64,000 nt of DNA from the NCBI GenBank assembly GCA_028554755.1, contig JAPTOF010000014.1, forward strand, positions 3,472,001 through 3,536,000, given 5' to 3'. Within the stretch, counting starts at the first letter, position 1. Each line of letters opens with the position of its first letter. Below the pieces are notes generated by a model. It did no database searches. It worked only from the letters and a program-made list of their open reading frames with translations, and was not told where the DNA came from. The translations under genes were made by a program, and so were the position numbers. This document shows positions 36,001-45,266 of this stretch, in pieces. The stretch is from Cordia subcordata (lineage: Eukaryota > Streptophyta > Magnoliopsida > Boraginales > Cordiaceae).

Positions 36001-37471
36001 AAGGAGAATGCAGAGACAGCATTCCGATCTGGTAGGATTTTGAGATGCTACATTGGTAGTATATATTCATATATAATCACAATTACAACTAGACGCATTT
36101 TCAACATCTTAGAAGCAAGTATCTTCACTGCCATCACCTAATACTCGTATTGCAACTTGACCAGAACGTAATTTTTCCTCTGCCTTATTGGCCTCCCAAA
36201 ATTCTGAGTAAATCTTATATTTATAATACATGAATGAGTAATGTTATACAAAAGATTACAAAAGGAAAAGCTAACCATAAGCTAAATTTTGTATCATTAT
36301 GGTCTGCTCTGCGATTGGATAGGCTGACATTGACGAGGGAAACACTGCAAATTTCTATGACGGTTAACATTAAATAGGTTCTTTGAGATGTTGTCCTTTG
36401 CTGTGCTCCTCTGTTGATGATAATTCTTTACTTTTGTTCTCCTTATATGCCTAGCCATTTTGTATGTGAAGAATCTCTCCATTTACTTCATAGAAATTAC
36501 TGAAGTTTAATGCTTGCGTACTGTCTGAATATTGTTGAATTTTGTTCCAAGGAACAGGTGTGAAAATTTTGCTCTTTAAGTCCATGCATGTGTGCATGGT
36601 TTTATGAGTTTGGCATGGCAAGCTTGAATTGGCACTTCGAACTTAGAAATGTCTCAAACTCCTTGACATGTAATAAGAGAGCTGCAATTGGAATCTGATA
36701 TCTTTTTCTACTTGTGGAAGATAACATACTCTTTGGCCGTAGTTTCTTTCTTTCAAAGATCTTTTGTTTCGTGTGACTTTTGTCAGTTAGTTGCTCCTTG
36801 TAGTTGGGCAATGGCCAGTGATTCACAAATTTTTAGGCATAACCATTCATCAAGATTTACTCTCTGTGAATCTGATCTCTGTTAAAAATACATTGAATCA
36901 CCTATAAAACAAAATCGCAAAGGAAAGTAATAAATCATGACAGATGATGTTTTGTGCCATGCTTGATTTAGCTGAGGTTGAACTGAATGTCGTTATTTAT
37001 ATTGTCAAGGCCATTACTTTTGATTATCAACTCTCTAACACCTTGGACTTGTATATTATGTCAGTGATCACTATCAAAGCTGAAAACAATTTCTTATTAA
37101 CTCTCCAACATTGAGATGATGCTACTATCACGTTGGCCTTACGGGATTCCTCTTTCACTTGTCTTTTTGTGTTTGCACAGGTAAGATCCGACTGGGAAGA
37201 TGTCAAGATTGATGTAATGTATCGGGCCTTGAAATGTAAATTCTCCATATACCCGCATTTAAACTCTATGCTTCTCTCAACTGCGGGGTCTGTTCTTGTG
37301 GAAGCTTCACCGCACGACTTCTTCTGGGGTGGAGGGCGTGATGGTGAGGGCCTAAATTACCTTGGGAGGTTGCTGATGCAGTTGAGGTCGGAGTTTCTAG
37401 GTGAAACCTCAATCTCAAGCGAGGCCCCTGTAACATATCAGGAAAATAAAAACAAACTTGAAAAACTATAA
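24092..37471 (+). CDS. PYRR: Riboflavin biosynthesis protein PYRR (reductase plus NADAR domain)
   Basis: This protein reduces the ribosylamino-pyrimidine intermediate of plastid riboflavin synthesis; its C-terminal NADAR domain cleaves the N-glycosidic bond of early intermediates (known for plant homologues). The exons I read are 24092-24466, 25247-25381, 33049-33148, 33367-33492, 33608-33921, 34624-34743, 35577-35822, 35906-36031 and 37181-37471. All have GT-AG borders and consistent phases and total 1833 bases (610 residues, close to the Arabidopsis protein). The first 30 residues are Ser-rich and look like a plastid transit peptide. The deaminase domain (about 38-165) has lost its zinc ligands: PAELQA replaces the HAE motif, and MEPGDCHSDHT replaces the Cys motif. 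The reductase domain has MTLDGKIA, GRSDAVIVGGNTVRRDNP, CGGTLAAS and APKIIGGK. The NADAR domain has FSNFSPHPI, WPSVEHYYQAHKF, ARLGRR and FFWGGGRDGEGLNYLG. The start at 24092 has a purine at -3 and G at +4. An in-frame ATG at 23993 is less likely. Confidence 0.93.
26246..26437 (-). repeat. 3' LTR of the intronic copia element
   Basis: It runs TGAAGGAAAAG to CTTAACA on the plus strand, 192 bp. It differs from the other LTR by a short duplicated word (TCTTAACAC/TCTTAACA) at its right end and a few substitutions. It includes CTCTATTTATAATA, a TATA-like box when read on the minus strand. Confidence 0.93.
26486..26959 (-). mobile_element. TRIM element A nested in the copia element
   Basis: A 474-bp element with two 124-bp LTRs (26486-26609 and 26836-26959). 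Perfect GTTAC duplications flank it (26481-26485 and 26960-26964). Its primer-binding site (plus strand AGCTCTGATACCA) ends at 26835, directly before the right LTR. The internal 226 bp has no coding capacity but holds a short repeated phrase (GATGATTGGATTCAGATGGTCGAT, twice, 26651-26700). The polypurine tract is the complement of the C-run at 26609-26619. Confidence 0.93.
27060..27520 (-). pseudogene. Copia RNase H region with an in-frame 22-codon duplication
   Basis: On the minus strand this encodes the end of the copia polyprotein: a SAESEYRAIA-like stretch near 27310-27330, then NNQTTIHIATN and VFHERTKHV, with DCHFVK at the end. The block DNQATIHIATN..FHERTKHV is present twice because 27087-27152 is repeated at 27153-27218 (66 bp, in frame). 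The second copy disrupts the normal run into the final part of RNase H. Confidence 0.85.
27880..28412 (-). pseudogene. Copia reverse transcriptase domain
   Basis: The minus strand reads ARLMAKGYTQVYGLDYDDTF, then LHQLEIKNAFLNGD, KALYGLKQSPRAWF, and (27900-27945) VYVDDIVIT. The family has Asp in QLDxKNAFL as the first catalytic residue; here the codon is GAG (Glu). The YVDD pair is intact. The frame breaks after about 28020, so RT is not translated in one piece. Confidence 0.88.
28747..29640 (-). pseudogene. Copia integrase core and C-terminal region
   Basis: The minus strand carries the integrase D,D,E residues: HSDIRGP near 29560, RSDNVKEY near 29360, and HTPQQNGVAERKNRHL at 29240-29290. 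The GKR-like downstream part reads KCVFLGYFRHQKGYRCY. A stop separates the protease/pre-integrase part (ending CESC at 29635) from the continuation VGKH, where the family has a Gln codon, and there is another stop near 29298. The tail at 28747-28900 is a Pro/Ser-rich linker. Confidence 0.85.
29635..31059 (-). pseudogene. Copia gag, protease and GAG-pre-integrase region
   Basis: The minus strand begins near 31059 with MNGKNYSSWSMAVKIWFLG, the usual copia gag start. A TAG near 30760 interrupts the frame, which continues to 29635. A complete CCHC zinc knuckle (CSYCNKLGHVRENC) lies near 30340-30385. The protease motif reads ILGSGASDHIC where DSGA is expected, so the catalytic Asp is Gly. The pre-integrase part has KKQGLYYL and HLSLPNLEKIVP. 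This is the best-preserved coding part of the element. Confidence 0.9.
31421..31606 (-). repeat. 5' LTR of the intronic copia element
   Basis: 186 bp from TGAAGGAAAAG to CTTAACA, directly next to the primer-binding site. It matches the left LTR throughout with scattered substitutions, and is followed by GTCTA. Confidence 0.93.
32237..32370. repeat. Unassigned repeat fragment, possibly a hAT terminus
   Basis: The sequence GGTGGCAAAATGGGTTGAGACC, with repeated (A/C)GGGTCAACCCG words, resembles the termini of some plant hAT elements. It begins where TRIM B breaks off and may be the cause of that truncation. I see no second terminus. Confidence 0.3.
34411..34547 (+). mobile_element. tRNA-derived SINE in PYRR intron 5
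   Basis: The RNA polymerase III box A (TAGCTCAAGTGG, 34425-34436) and box B (GGTTCAAATCCC, 34469-34480) are spaced as in a tRNA. They are followed by an unrelated body and an A-rich tail (AAAAAGAAAAAAGAG type). The flanks CCTGAATGTGCAG (34398-34410) and CCTGAATGTTCAG (34548-34560) are a 13-bp target duplication with one mismatch. The 137-bp size and sense orientation fit plant SINEs. Confidence 0.92.
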
Positions 37472-37909
37472 TATTACACGCAGACCTTTTAAAGGACACA
37501 ATGTTGTTTTGCAGATGTTGTATTTTGGTGCCAAAAAACATTGTAAATTGGATGGTAACTCGTATTTAACTCATGAAAAACACAAAATGTAATTTTTCAG
37601 TTTCTTTTCGCTATATTTGATCTATTGATTCATTCTTTAGGGAAAAAAAACTTCTAAAAAACTCTCTTCATTTGAATTGTCATCCCCTGTGTGTATTATT
37701 ACCATTCAGCGTAGATTTGCGGGACTGATGCACTGGGGAGTTCAGGTTTGTACTGATTTCTGATTGATTATTGTCTTAAATTGCATTACTGAAGTAGTTC
37801 CATTCTACCTAATGATTTGTAGCCGCTTTTCTTTGATATTTTAATAGAAAAATATTAAAATGCATTTTGTACCCGAAAAATTTTCCCAGTCTAAAATTTT
37901 GACCTGTCA
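37472..37909 (+). other. Presumed 3' UTR and downstream flank of PYRR
   Basis: There is no ORF. It follows the TAA at 37469-37471. I see no textbook AATAAA at a good distance; AT-rich stretches near 37575-37660 could serve for polyadenylation. Confidence 0.35.
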
Positions 37910-38106
37910 GGTGCTCGTTTGGATTGGCTTTTGATAAGTTAAAATTTTTGGTTTTTAGAAAAAGCTAAAATTGAGTTTTTTTTTTTTTTCTCCAGAGTTT
38001 CTGCCTTTCACGAAATCCAATCCATATTCTCATTGCAGAAAAGATATGTTTTTTAAGGGAAAAAAAAGTGTTTTTTCATAAAAAAAAGTCAATTCAAATA
38101 GGCCCC
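37910..38106. mobile_element. Short foldback MITE 3' of PYRR
   Basis: The left end GGTGCTCGTTTGGATTGGCTTTT and right end (complement of GGGGCCTATTTGAATTGACTTTT) are inverted repeats, with poly(A)/poly(T)-rich arms. It is about 197 bp long. The flanks show no clear duplication. Confidence 0.55.
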
Positions 38107-38214
38107 AAATATGTTTGTTGACTAGTGTCTACGGACTTGAATTTCCTTGTGACGTTAAAAGATCTTACGAGAGATTTTGATGAATTTTTCATACAGTTAT
38201 AATAAAATGATTTA

Positions 38215-38619
38215 GAGGGTGTTTGGCTAAGCTTACAATCTGGCCAGACCAGCTTATAAGTCAAAAATATAATTGACATATTTGGCTAAGTCTTCTAAGT
38301 AGTTTTTATTAGCTTATAAGTTGGAGGGAAAAAAGATAGGGATAACAGCTTATTTTCTAACAGCTTATAAGCACTTCTGGTCAAACTTGTAAAAAGACAA
38401 TATTACTTTTAAAATTTAAAATAGTTTTATCATATTAACTAATGACATATCTTTTTTAGTAATTTTAACTACCTTAATTATTTATAAGCATTTATTTACC
38501 AAATATATCAGCAGCTTATAAGTACATATTATCCAAACACATTTCTACTTATTTATTACTTGCTTATAAGCAACTTTCTGCTTATAAGCACTTAAAAATA
38601 AGCTTAGCCAAACGGGCTC
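38215..38619. mobile_element. Tourist-like MITE, 405 bp, with TTA duplication
   Basis: The left end GAGGGTGTTTGGCTAAGCTTA and right end (complement of GAGCCCGTTTGGCTAAGCTTA) differ at two positions. TTA flanks both sides (38212-38214 and 38620-38622). CTTATAAG palindromes recur inside. The termini resemble those of the MITE pair at 2664-2889, so they probably belong to one superfamily. Confidence 0.88.
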
Positions 38620-38844
38620 TTACATAGGTTATTATCATTTGATCGTTGATTCGGAAATTCAAATCCTGAGCACCTAATAATGAGATATTTAGATGTGGGA
38701 CCGTGCCTAATTGAGTGCCATGCATATTTATTATGGTCATTACATGAATAAACATGGTAAAGAGCGAACCCACTTCTTCATATCCCACACAATGATTGAT
38801 ATTTGGTTGCATTTACCAATTTCGCCCCTTATTGGTTTGTGTGC

Positions 38845-41800
38845 TTTTTTTTTTTTTAACGAAAGAGGCTAAGCCATGTTAAGCTATAACGAGTCTTATA
38901 GAAGTGACCCCTCGCAAATCCTCTCCTAGGATGGGCCGTAGCTATTGTGAAGGCTCCTCCAGACAATATACTCCAAGCGGAAGTTGCAGTCCAAAGTTGG
39001 CCATCCAATCAACACTTCTATTTGCTTCTCTATAAATGTGTCTTAGCACAAAATAATGTTTGTTGACGAGCAAAACCTTGCATTCTTTGATGAGAGGTAG
39101 AAGCACCCTCTGTGGTCTCTATGCTTCCTTCATCCAACTAACCAAAACTTGCGAGTCTGTTTCAATCTCCAAACTGCTGACATCCTAATCCTTGGCTAAG
39201 TATAATCTCTCCAAAAGAGCTCTTAGTTCCACCATATTATTCGTTGTCGTACCCAGGTTCACAGCAAATCCCCCAACCCATTGACCTTGACTGGACCTTA
39301 ATACGCCCCCTACTACTGCTTAACCTGGATTATCTTTTGAACATCCATCGATGTTAAGCTTTAAGCCTTCTTTTGGTTGGTACCAATTGATCAACTTCCA
39401 TTCCTTATGCAAGGGATTGATGCTCTGTTCTTTGTTTTTCCAAGCTTTCATTACCAACTTTGTGTAATCCATGATGATTTTGATTGTGACATGCAACAGC
39501 AGTTCTTGTTGCTGGTTGTATAGCCTTTGGTTGCACTAGTACCACATCCACCAAATTGCTATTATGAAAATTTTGTTCCATACTATCGCGTATATTTTTG
39601 TTGAACCAGTCATCCCACCGCAATGCTTCATGGACTGGATGGTCGGTCCTTTCTAATAAACTGGTCCACACCTCTTTAGTGCCTTAGACATTCCCGAAAT
39701 ATATGCTCTACAGTCTCAGCCGCTCCTCCGCACATTGCACAGCTGTTGTTATACCCAATGTTCCTTCTCATTAGATTGACTTTACAAGGGATTCTTTTAT
39801 GGAATGCTTGCCAAGCAAAACTTAAAAATTTATGAGGACAACTGATTTTCCAAAACCTGGTCCAGGGAAAACAAGTATCCTTAGGCTTGTTCTTGATTAG
39901 GTTGAAAGTTAATGCAATCGTGAATGTACCTTTGGAATCATCTTGCCAAGCCACAAAGTTTGTTCTATCATTTCCTTTGGTGTATCGCACTCCTGTAATC
40001 CTGTAGCATGTCCTATCTCCAGTTACCATCCTCTTGCGCATATTATGACATCGTCTATGTATGTTGCTCAGGAGGGATGTCACTCGTGGCTCTGTCAATC
40101 AGTGGGGTGTGTCCCACCCATCTATCAGTCTAGAATTTCGTAGATTCCCCATTACAAATAACCCACGTCAATCCCTTTTGAAGCATCTCATGCCCTTTTA
40201 AAATACTTTTGTAGATTCTCAAATTTGAAGCTCTACCTAGGTAACTTAGAAAATCTCTCGCAAAATATCTTTCATTCATGATTTGCACCTATAAGGATCC
40301 CGGATCTGTAAGCATTTTCTAGTCCAATTTTGCAAACAAGGACAGATTCACCAAATTAGCTTCTCTCAATCCCAATCCTCTAGCCTATTTTGGCATGCAT
40401 ATTCTCTCCCAAGAGACCCAGTGTATCTTTCGCTTCTCCTCCGTCGATCCCTGATGTGTGTCATTTGTGCGTGTTTGCATCTAGTTTTTGCATGCACATT
40501 TAGAGGTATTTAAAGTATAATTGAGTGCATTTGGTATAGAGTTTATGCATAATTGTTGATATTTGTACATAATGTATTTAGATGTGTAACTACTAAAATA
40601 AGTGTTATATTTTATGTTTTAGGTGAGAATTGGAGTGATGATCAGAGCTTAATTGATAATGCTTGGGATGTGTAGCAAAGTCTAGAGGTGTTTTGAAAAT
40701 AAAAAAATAAAGGACAGATACTTTGAAGGCTCCCAGATGAAGCATGAAGCAAACGGGGAAGATCAAATGCAAAACGGTGAAGATTTAGGCCTAAAACAGA
40801 GAAGGCCAGTCAACCTCCCCTGCGTAGGATAGGCCCCCCGACTGAAGGCTAATCGATTGGCTAGGTCCCCTAGCCTAATCAGAATGTCACCCATTTTGGC
40901 CAGTTGACCTCCCTCTGAAGCTGGTCGATAGGCTGGTCCCTTGGCTATGCGCGAGAAAGTCCTATTTAAGTGCACTTTTCAGCAAAATTCAAGGAGGAAA
41001 TTAACACCTCCCCATACCATCTAAACCCCATACTAAGCTAGGATTGAATCGTCTAACAAAGATTTGAAGGGCTTGTACTGATTTAGAAGCAAGATTTAGG
41101 GGAGTTCTTCTTGTTCTCTTTCTATTTCTTGTAAATATGTTGCTAGATTAGGCTAGATCTTTGGGTATTTGTTGTTATACATTATATTAGGGTTATGAAT
41201 GAAGGATTTGTGTACATCTTTGACTCTTAATACATGCTTGTTTACATTGATTAATGGCATGATTCAATATATCTATGTATTGAAAATCAAACATGTCTAT
41301 GGGTTTGTTAAAATGCCTAAGTGAAGATGCATATGTTCTTTTGTGCTTAAATGCTATCGATAATGGTGTCACCTTAGACTTAATCCATGCTAGTTTTAGA
41401 CACACACAAATGCACACAAATGCACGTAGCTAGTTTTAGACACTCGAGCGCATAGAGACCTAACTAAGATAGCCTCCTTGTGGAGACGATATCCATACAC
41501 ACGCACTACACTAGACACGATCCATACGCTTGTGGGTGTAAAACTTGGTTGTGTTTGTGCTTCATTTCCACACACTACTGAGTACACATCAACCCCCAAA
41601 TAAAATTTTCGTTGGAGTTTATCAATCTTGTTGCAGGCTTGAACTAGCAAGTGTGTGTATGCATGGTATAAGAAGGAATCGCCACCACCATTGTCTTCGC
41701 GAGAGTTAAATCTTCTAGCTGAAGACATAGTATTCTTCTTCCAACCCTCTAGCTTCGATTGTACTTTCGATATAATATCCTTATACGTACCCTTGTGGAC

Positions 41801-41985
41801 CTTGCCATGGTTAATCGTGATGCCCAGATATTTCCCTAGGTCCTCCACCACCGGAAATCCACATTGCACGCTCATTTCTCGTACCAAGGATCTGTTCACA
41901 ATCTTGGAAACCAGCAATTGGGATTTGGACGTGCTAAGGGATTGGCTCGACTCAGTGCAAAAGTCTGCTAGGATGTCTTAATATA
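38845..41985 (-). mobile_element. LINE (L1-type) remnant, 5' truncated, minus strand
   Basis: The 13-T run at 38845-38857 is the poly(A) tail of a minus-strand LINE. Reading away from it are an RNase H domain (38990-39400, with an ETDSQVLVSW-like stretch), a reverse-transcriptase zinc-binding region (39676-40098: PHKFLSFAWQAFHKRIP, CAMCGGAAETVEHIFREC), a thumb-region part (EEKRKIHWVSWERICMPK, about 40350-40450), and an RT C-terminal part (GKYLGITINHGKVHKGTY, IISKVQSKLEGWK, 41600-41917). Several stops and frame changes are present. A solo LTR at 40452-41591 splits it. Confidence 0.88.
40452..41591 (+). repeat. Solo LTR (family D) inserted in the LINE
   Basis: 1140 bp running TGATGTGTGTC to GAGTACACATCA, with inverted terminal bases. 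It is flanked by ATCCC (40447-40451) and ACCCC (41592-41596), one mismatch in five. The LINE reading continues on both sides (KFYLG at the right, GSTEEKRKIHW at the left), so the borders are those of an insertion. Its beginning matches 5677-5996 and the complement of 1-202. It contains several GTCGAC/CCGGCT-like CG-rich words at 40800-40950. There is no internal region or second LTR. Confidence 0.82.
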
Positions 41986-41989
41986 TCAC

Positions 41990-42255
41990 AATTAATTTTT
42001 ACCATACCTTGCGCTGGTGGCAACCATCGTTGTTCTTCAGACCTGACTACCAACTGAGTAATGATCATCTCTTGTAGAAGCAACAAAGCCGTCGAAGACC
42101 GTTGTAGCAGGATTAGGCTTGGCCCCCCTCAAAGACAGCTGCATTTCTCCTACGCCAAATGGACCAACACAACATAGAGATCAAATTAACAGCATACTGG
42201 CCTGGGATAACCAAAATGATTGACTACATGACTGGACGAGCTGTAGAAACCGTTG
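41990..42255 (-). pseudogene. Second LINE fragment (linker before RNase H)
   Basis: The minus strand reads SMLCWSIWRRRNAAVFEGG and then EEQRWLPPAQGMVKIN, the segment that joins the zinc-binding region to RNase H in plant LINEs, with frame breaks. It stands upstream of the RT C-terminal part of the other LINE, an order impossible in one element, so it is a separate copy or a rearrangement. Confidence 0.7.
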
Positions 42256-42272
42256 ATCAAATCTGGTGATAT

Positions 42273-42616
42273 TAAAAAGAGAAATTTATGTTTCCTTTTT
42301 TTTATAATTTTCCTAATCTAAAGCTAATTAAAATCTGTAATTAAATTATTCCTTTTTTATTTTGTTTTCCTTATCTCTTCGTTTAACACCACAACAAACT
42401 TTCAAACTCTCGGATCACAAGCCAAATTTAATTGAAAGTTTCAACAAAATGAAACTAGCTTTTTGGCCTTGTGATCCCAGAGTTAGAAAATTTGTTGTGG
42501 CGTTATGGAAGAGATAAGGGGAAAAAAAATAAAAAAGAAATAATTTAATGACACATTTTAATTAGCTTTAGATTAGGGAAAATTATAAAAAGGGAAACAT
42601 AAATTTCTCTTTTTAA
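42273..42616. mobile_element. Foldback element with near-perfect 160-bp arms
   Basis: The left arm runs from TTAAAAAGAGAAATTTATGTTTC through AATTTTCCTAATCTAAAGCTAATTAAAAT and AACAAA(C/T)TTTC to about 42435. The right arm repeats this in reverse complement to 42616. The loop is only about 30 bases. The whole sequence would form one long hairpin. There is no ORF and the flanking duplication is not clear. Confidence 0.85.
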
Positions 42617-43693
42617 ATTTATTAATTTTATTTATAATTAGATAGTCTAGATCGTTTTATTTAAATCTAAGAAACTAAAATGCATGTCTTAGTCACTCTG
42701 AGGGAAAGTCACTCGGAGAGGATCCGAATCCCAGTTTAATTTAATGCCCTCCAAGTAAACCGTTACTGCAACATGTTCTGATTAATAAGATTTCTTTATT
42801 CCAGTTTGGCTTTCAAGGTTACGATATCCTGATTTCGATAACTCTAGGTTTTTTTTTTTTGAAATTATAAATTTTTGTTGGTCGAATCATCAGTCAGTCG
42901 TATGTTCTTTTCTTTTGATCTTTGATAGTGTAATATTGATCTTTTTCGTATGTTATACAGTCTTTTTATTCCATCCATTTGCGACGACTAATTACGCGTT
43001 ATTCTGATAATTTGGATTTTGACTTTAATTTCCTTACAGGTATTCTGTTCCCTTAGGTAAGTTCTGCTATCTTTTTCGTCTTTTACTATATAGTTTCCTT
43101 CATGTTCTTATTTTTGTTTATATTTTTAATGATACTACATATTGTTTCTTTTAGTATCTGTTACAATCATATCTGTTGTAGCCTTTTGTGATTTTGCAAA
43201 ATCTTATGATTGCGTCCTTTGATGTAACAACGTGTAATTACTCTGTTATAATTTGATTCTCCTGCAGTCGACTACAGTACACTTATTTGTGCATAAATTA
43301 TATGATAATGATCTACTTTTTAAAATATACTGTCATTTTAATTAATTTGTGACTAATTAATCGATATTGTGCTAGTTTTGGATAAAACATTTACTTAGAA
43401 GTCTTCTGGTATGCCAGGAAAGTACTATGATCTTTTCGTCATTTCATGTATAATTGCATTTGTGTTTTTTATTTTTATTTTTAATAAAGATATTTTTTTA
43501 GAATAGTATCTGCTATTTTATATAATTTTATATGTGTGTCTTCTTGAACTGTCAAAATGATCTCTTTGAGCAGTTAAATTGTCTAATATGTTCTCTTTGA
43601 ACATTTAAAATCTTTTTCACATTTTTCCAAATAACATATAGTAATGTATAAGATCACTCCTGGTATGGTGTTCATATTTTTTTTTAAAATAAT
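42617..43693. other. AT-rich intergenic DNA with a faint 350-bp repeat
   Basis: There is no gene. The stretch at about 43060-43160 (CTATCTTTTTCGTC, AATGATACTACATATTG, TTTTAGTATCTGTT) recurs in diverged form at about 43425-43515 (CTATGATCTTTTCGTC, AATAAAGATATTTTTT, TAGTATCTGCT). Confidence 0.4.
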
Positions 43694-44293
43694 TTATAAT
43701 GGTATTTATCTCAGTTTATGGTCGATTTTTTTTCTAACCCGTAATTATACTATTAAAATAGTTTTTAATAAGTTTTCTTTTTCGAAAGCTTGCTTTTTAA
43801 ATCTATTTAATGATGGAATTTGTCTCAATTTATGGCGGATTTATTTTAAAAAAGCGTAATTGCTGTATTCCTATTGCCTCAGATCACTTTTGATAAGTTT
43901 TCTTATTCATAAGCTTGCTTTTCAAATCTAATTAATCATGTAATTTATCTTCGATTATGGTGGATTATTTCTTAAAAATCCGTAATCATCTTATTCGTAT
44001 TGCCTAAACTCATCTTTACTGAGTTTTCTTTTCAATAAGTTTGGGTTTTAAATATAATTGGTGATGAAATTTATCTCAGTTTGTGGCAATTCTTTTTAAG
44101 ATTTGGCAATTGGGTTATTCGTATTGTCTAAAATCATTTTTAATAATATTTCTTTTTCATATTTTTGATTTTTACATATAATTAGTTTAAGAAACTCATC
44201 TCAGTTTATTGTGCATCTTTTTTTAAAATCTGTAATTGGTTTATTCATATTCCCTAAATTCATTTTTAATAAGTTTGCTCCTTTTTTTATTAT
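43694..44293 (+). repeat. Diverged tandem array, about five units of 111-126 bp
   Basis: The units start near 43694, 43808, 43933, 44059 and 44183. Each contains a GATGGAATTTATCTCAGTTTATGG-like head, a GTAATTG..TTATTCGTATTGCC-like middle, and a TTTTAATAAGTTTTCTTTTTC..GCTTGCTTTT tail. Spacing is regular but the units have diverged in most words, so the array is old. Confidence 0.78.
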
Positions 44294-44513
44294 TAGTGAT
44301 GGTACTGCATGAACTTCTCTAAAATTTATATTCTTCCAAGTGATATGTTTACAAAATATGTAGTTTGAATCTTATTCATACTTTTTTTTAATATTAAAAA
44401 GTATAATTGAATTTTGCTTGACATTTACTTTTGTGACTCTCTTATAATTACTTAATATTTAAAAATGAACTTATTCACCGTATTGATTATGAATGGTGCA
44501 ATATTCTTTTTTA

Positions 44514-45032
44514 AGGGTAAATTGTATCATATCCTTCTGTAATATGTTAAAAATGTATAAGACTTTTCTATGGTGTCAAAAGTCCCATAACAAACCCCTG
44601 TGGTGAATAAAAATTTCACACACACCCTTTTACCGTATTAACTTTGTTAACCGTGTTAAAATTTATGATAAAAAAGACAATAATAGCCTTACTCTAATCT
44701 TTCAATTTCTTTCATTATTATTATTATTATTATTATTATTAAACTTTGCAACAAAAACGGATGATGCTAGAAAATATGTAAATATTATTTTAATAATGTT
44801 ATATCATATTATTTATTTATTATTATTATTATTATGACAATAATATTATTATAGTATTAATGTTTCATTAATAATATTATATAGCATTTCTTTAATCAAA
44901 TCCCATCTTTGATACTTCTATAAGTGCTTAAGTAACTAATCCAAAGTTAACGCCTTTTCCAACGAATCTATGTAAAGGAATAAATTTTAGTGGTTTATGC
45001 GATTTGGGTATCTCAAAATCTTTCAAGAAAGA

Positions 45033-45099
<67 letters not shown>

Positions 45100-45266
45100 G
45101 AAAATTAAAGGATTAGGGTAAGACTACTAATGTCTTTTTTATTGTGAATTTTAACACCACTAGGGGAATGTAGATGGCAAAATGGGGGTGTTTATAGAAC
45201 TTTTAATCACCATAGAGGCTTGGTATGGGACTTTTGACAGTATATGGGGGTGTTGTACACGTATAT
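44514..45266. mobile_element. Long-TIR element with AAT/ATT tracts at the arm bases
   Basis: The left arm (to about 44745) and right arm (from about 45031) are inverted copies; for example GTCAAAAGTCCCATA at the left matches the complement of TATGGGACTTTTGACAG at the right. Both arms share AAAAAAGACA and the CCTTACTCTAATC/GGATTAGGGTAAG pair. The left arm ends in an (ATT)n run (44714-44742) and the right arm starts with an (AAT)n run (about 45031-45101), which also pair. There is no ORF. It is MULE- or foldback-like; the flanking duplication was not resolved. Confidence 0.75.

Noticed and set aside
43694..44293. CRISPR-like array
   Set aside because: The units are diverged throughout, with no constant repeat and variable spacer division, and the DNA is plant nuclear. 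It is a decayed tandem repeat.
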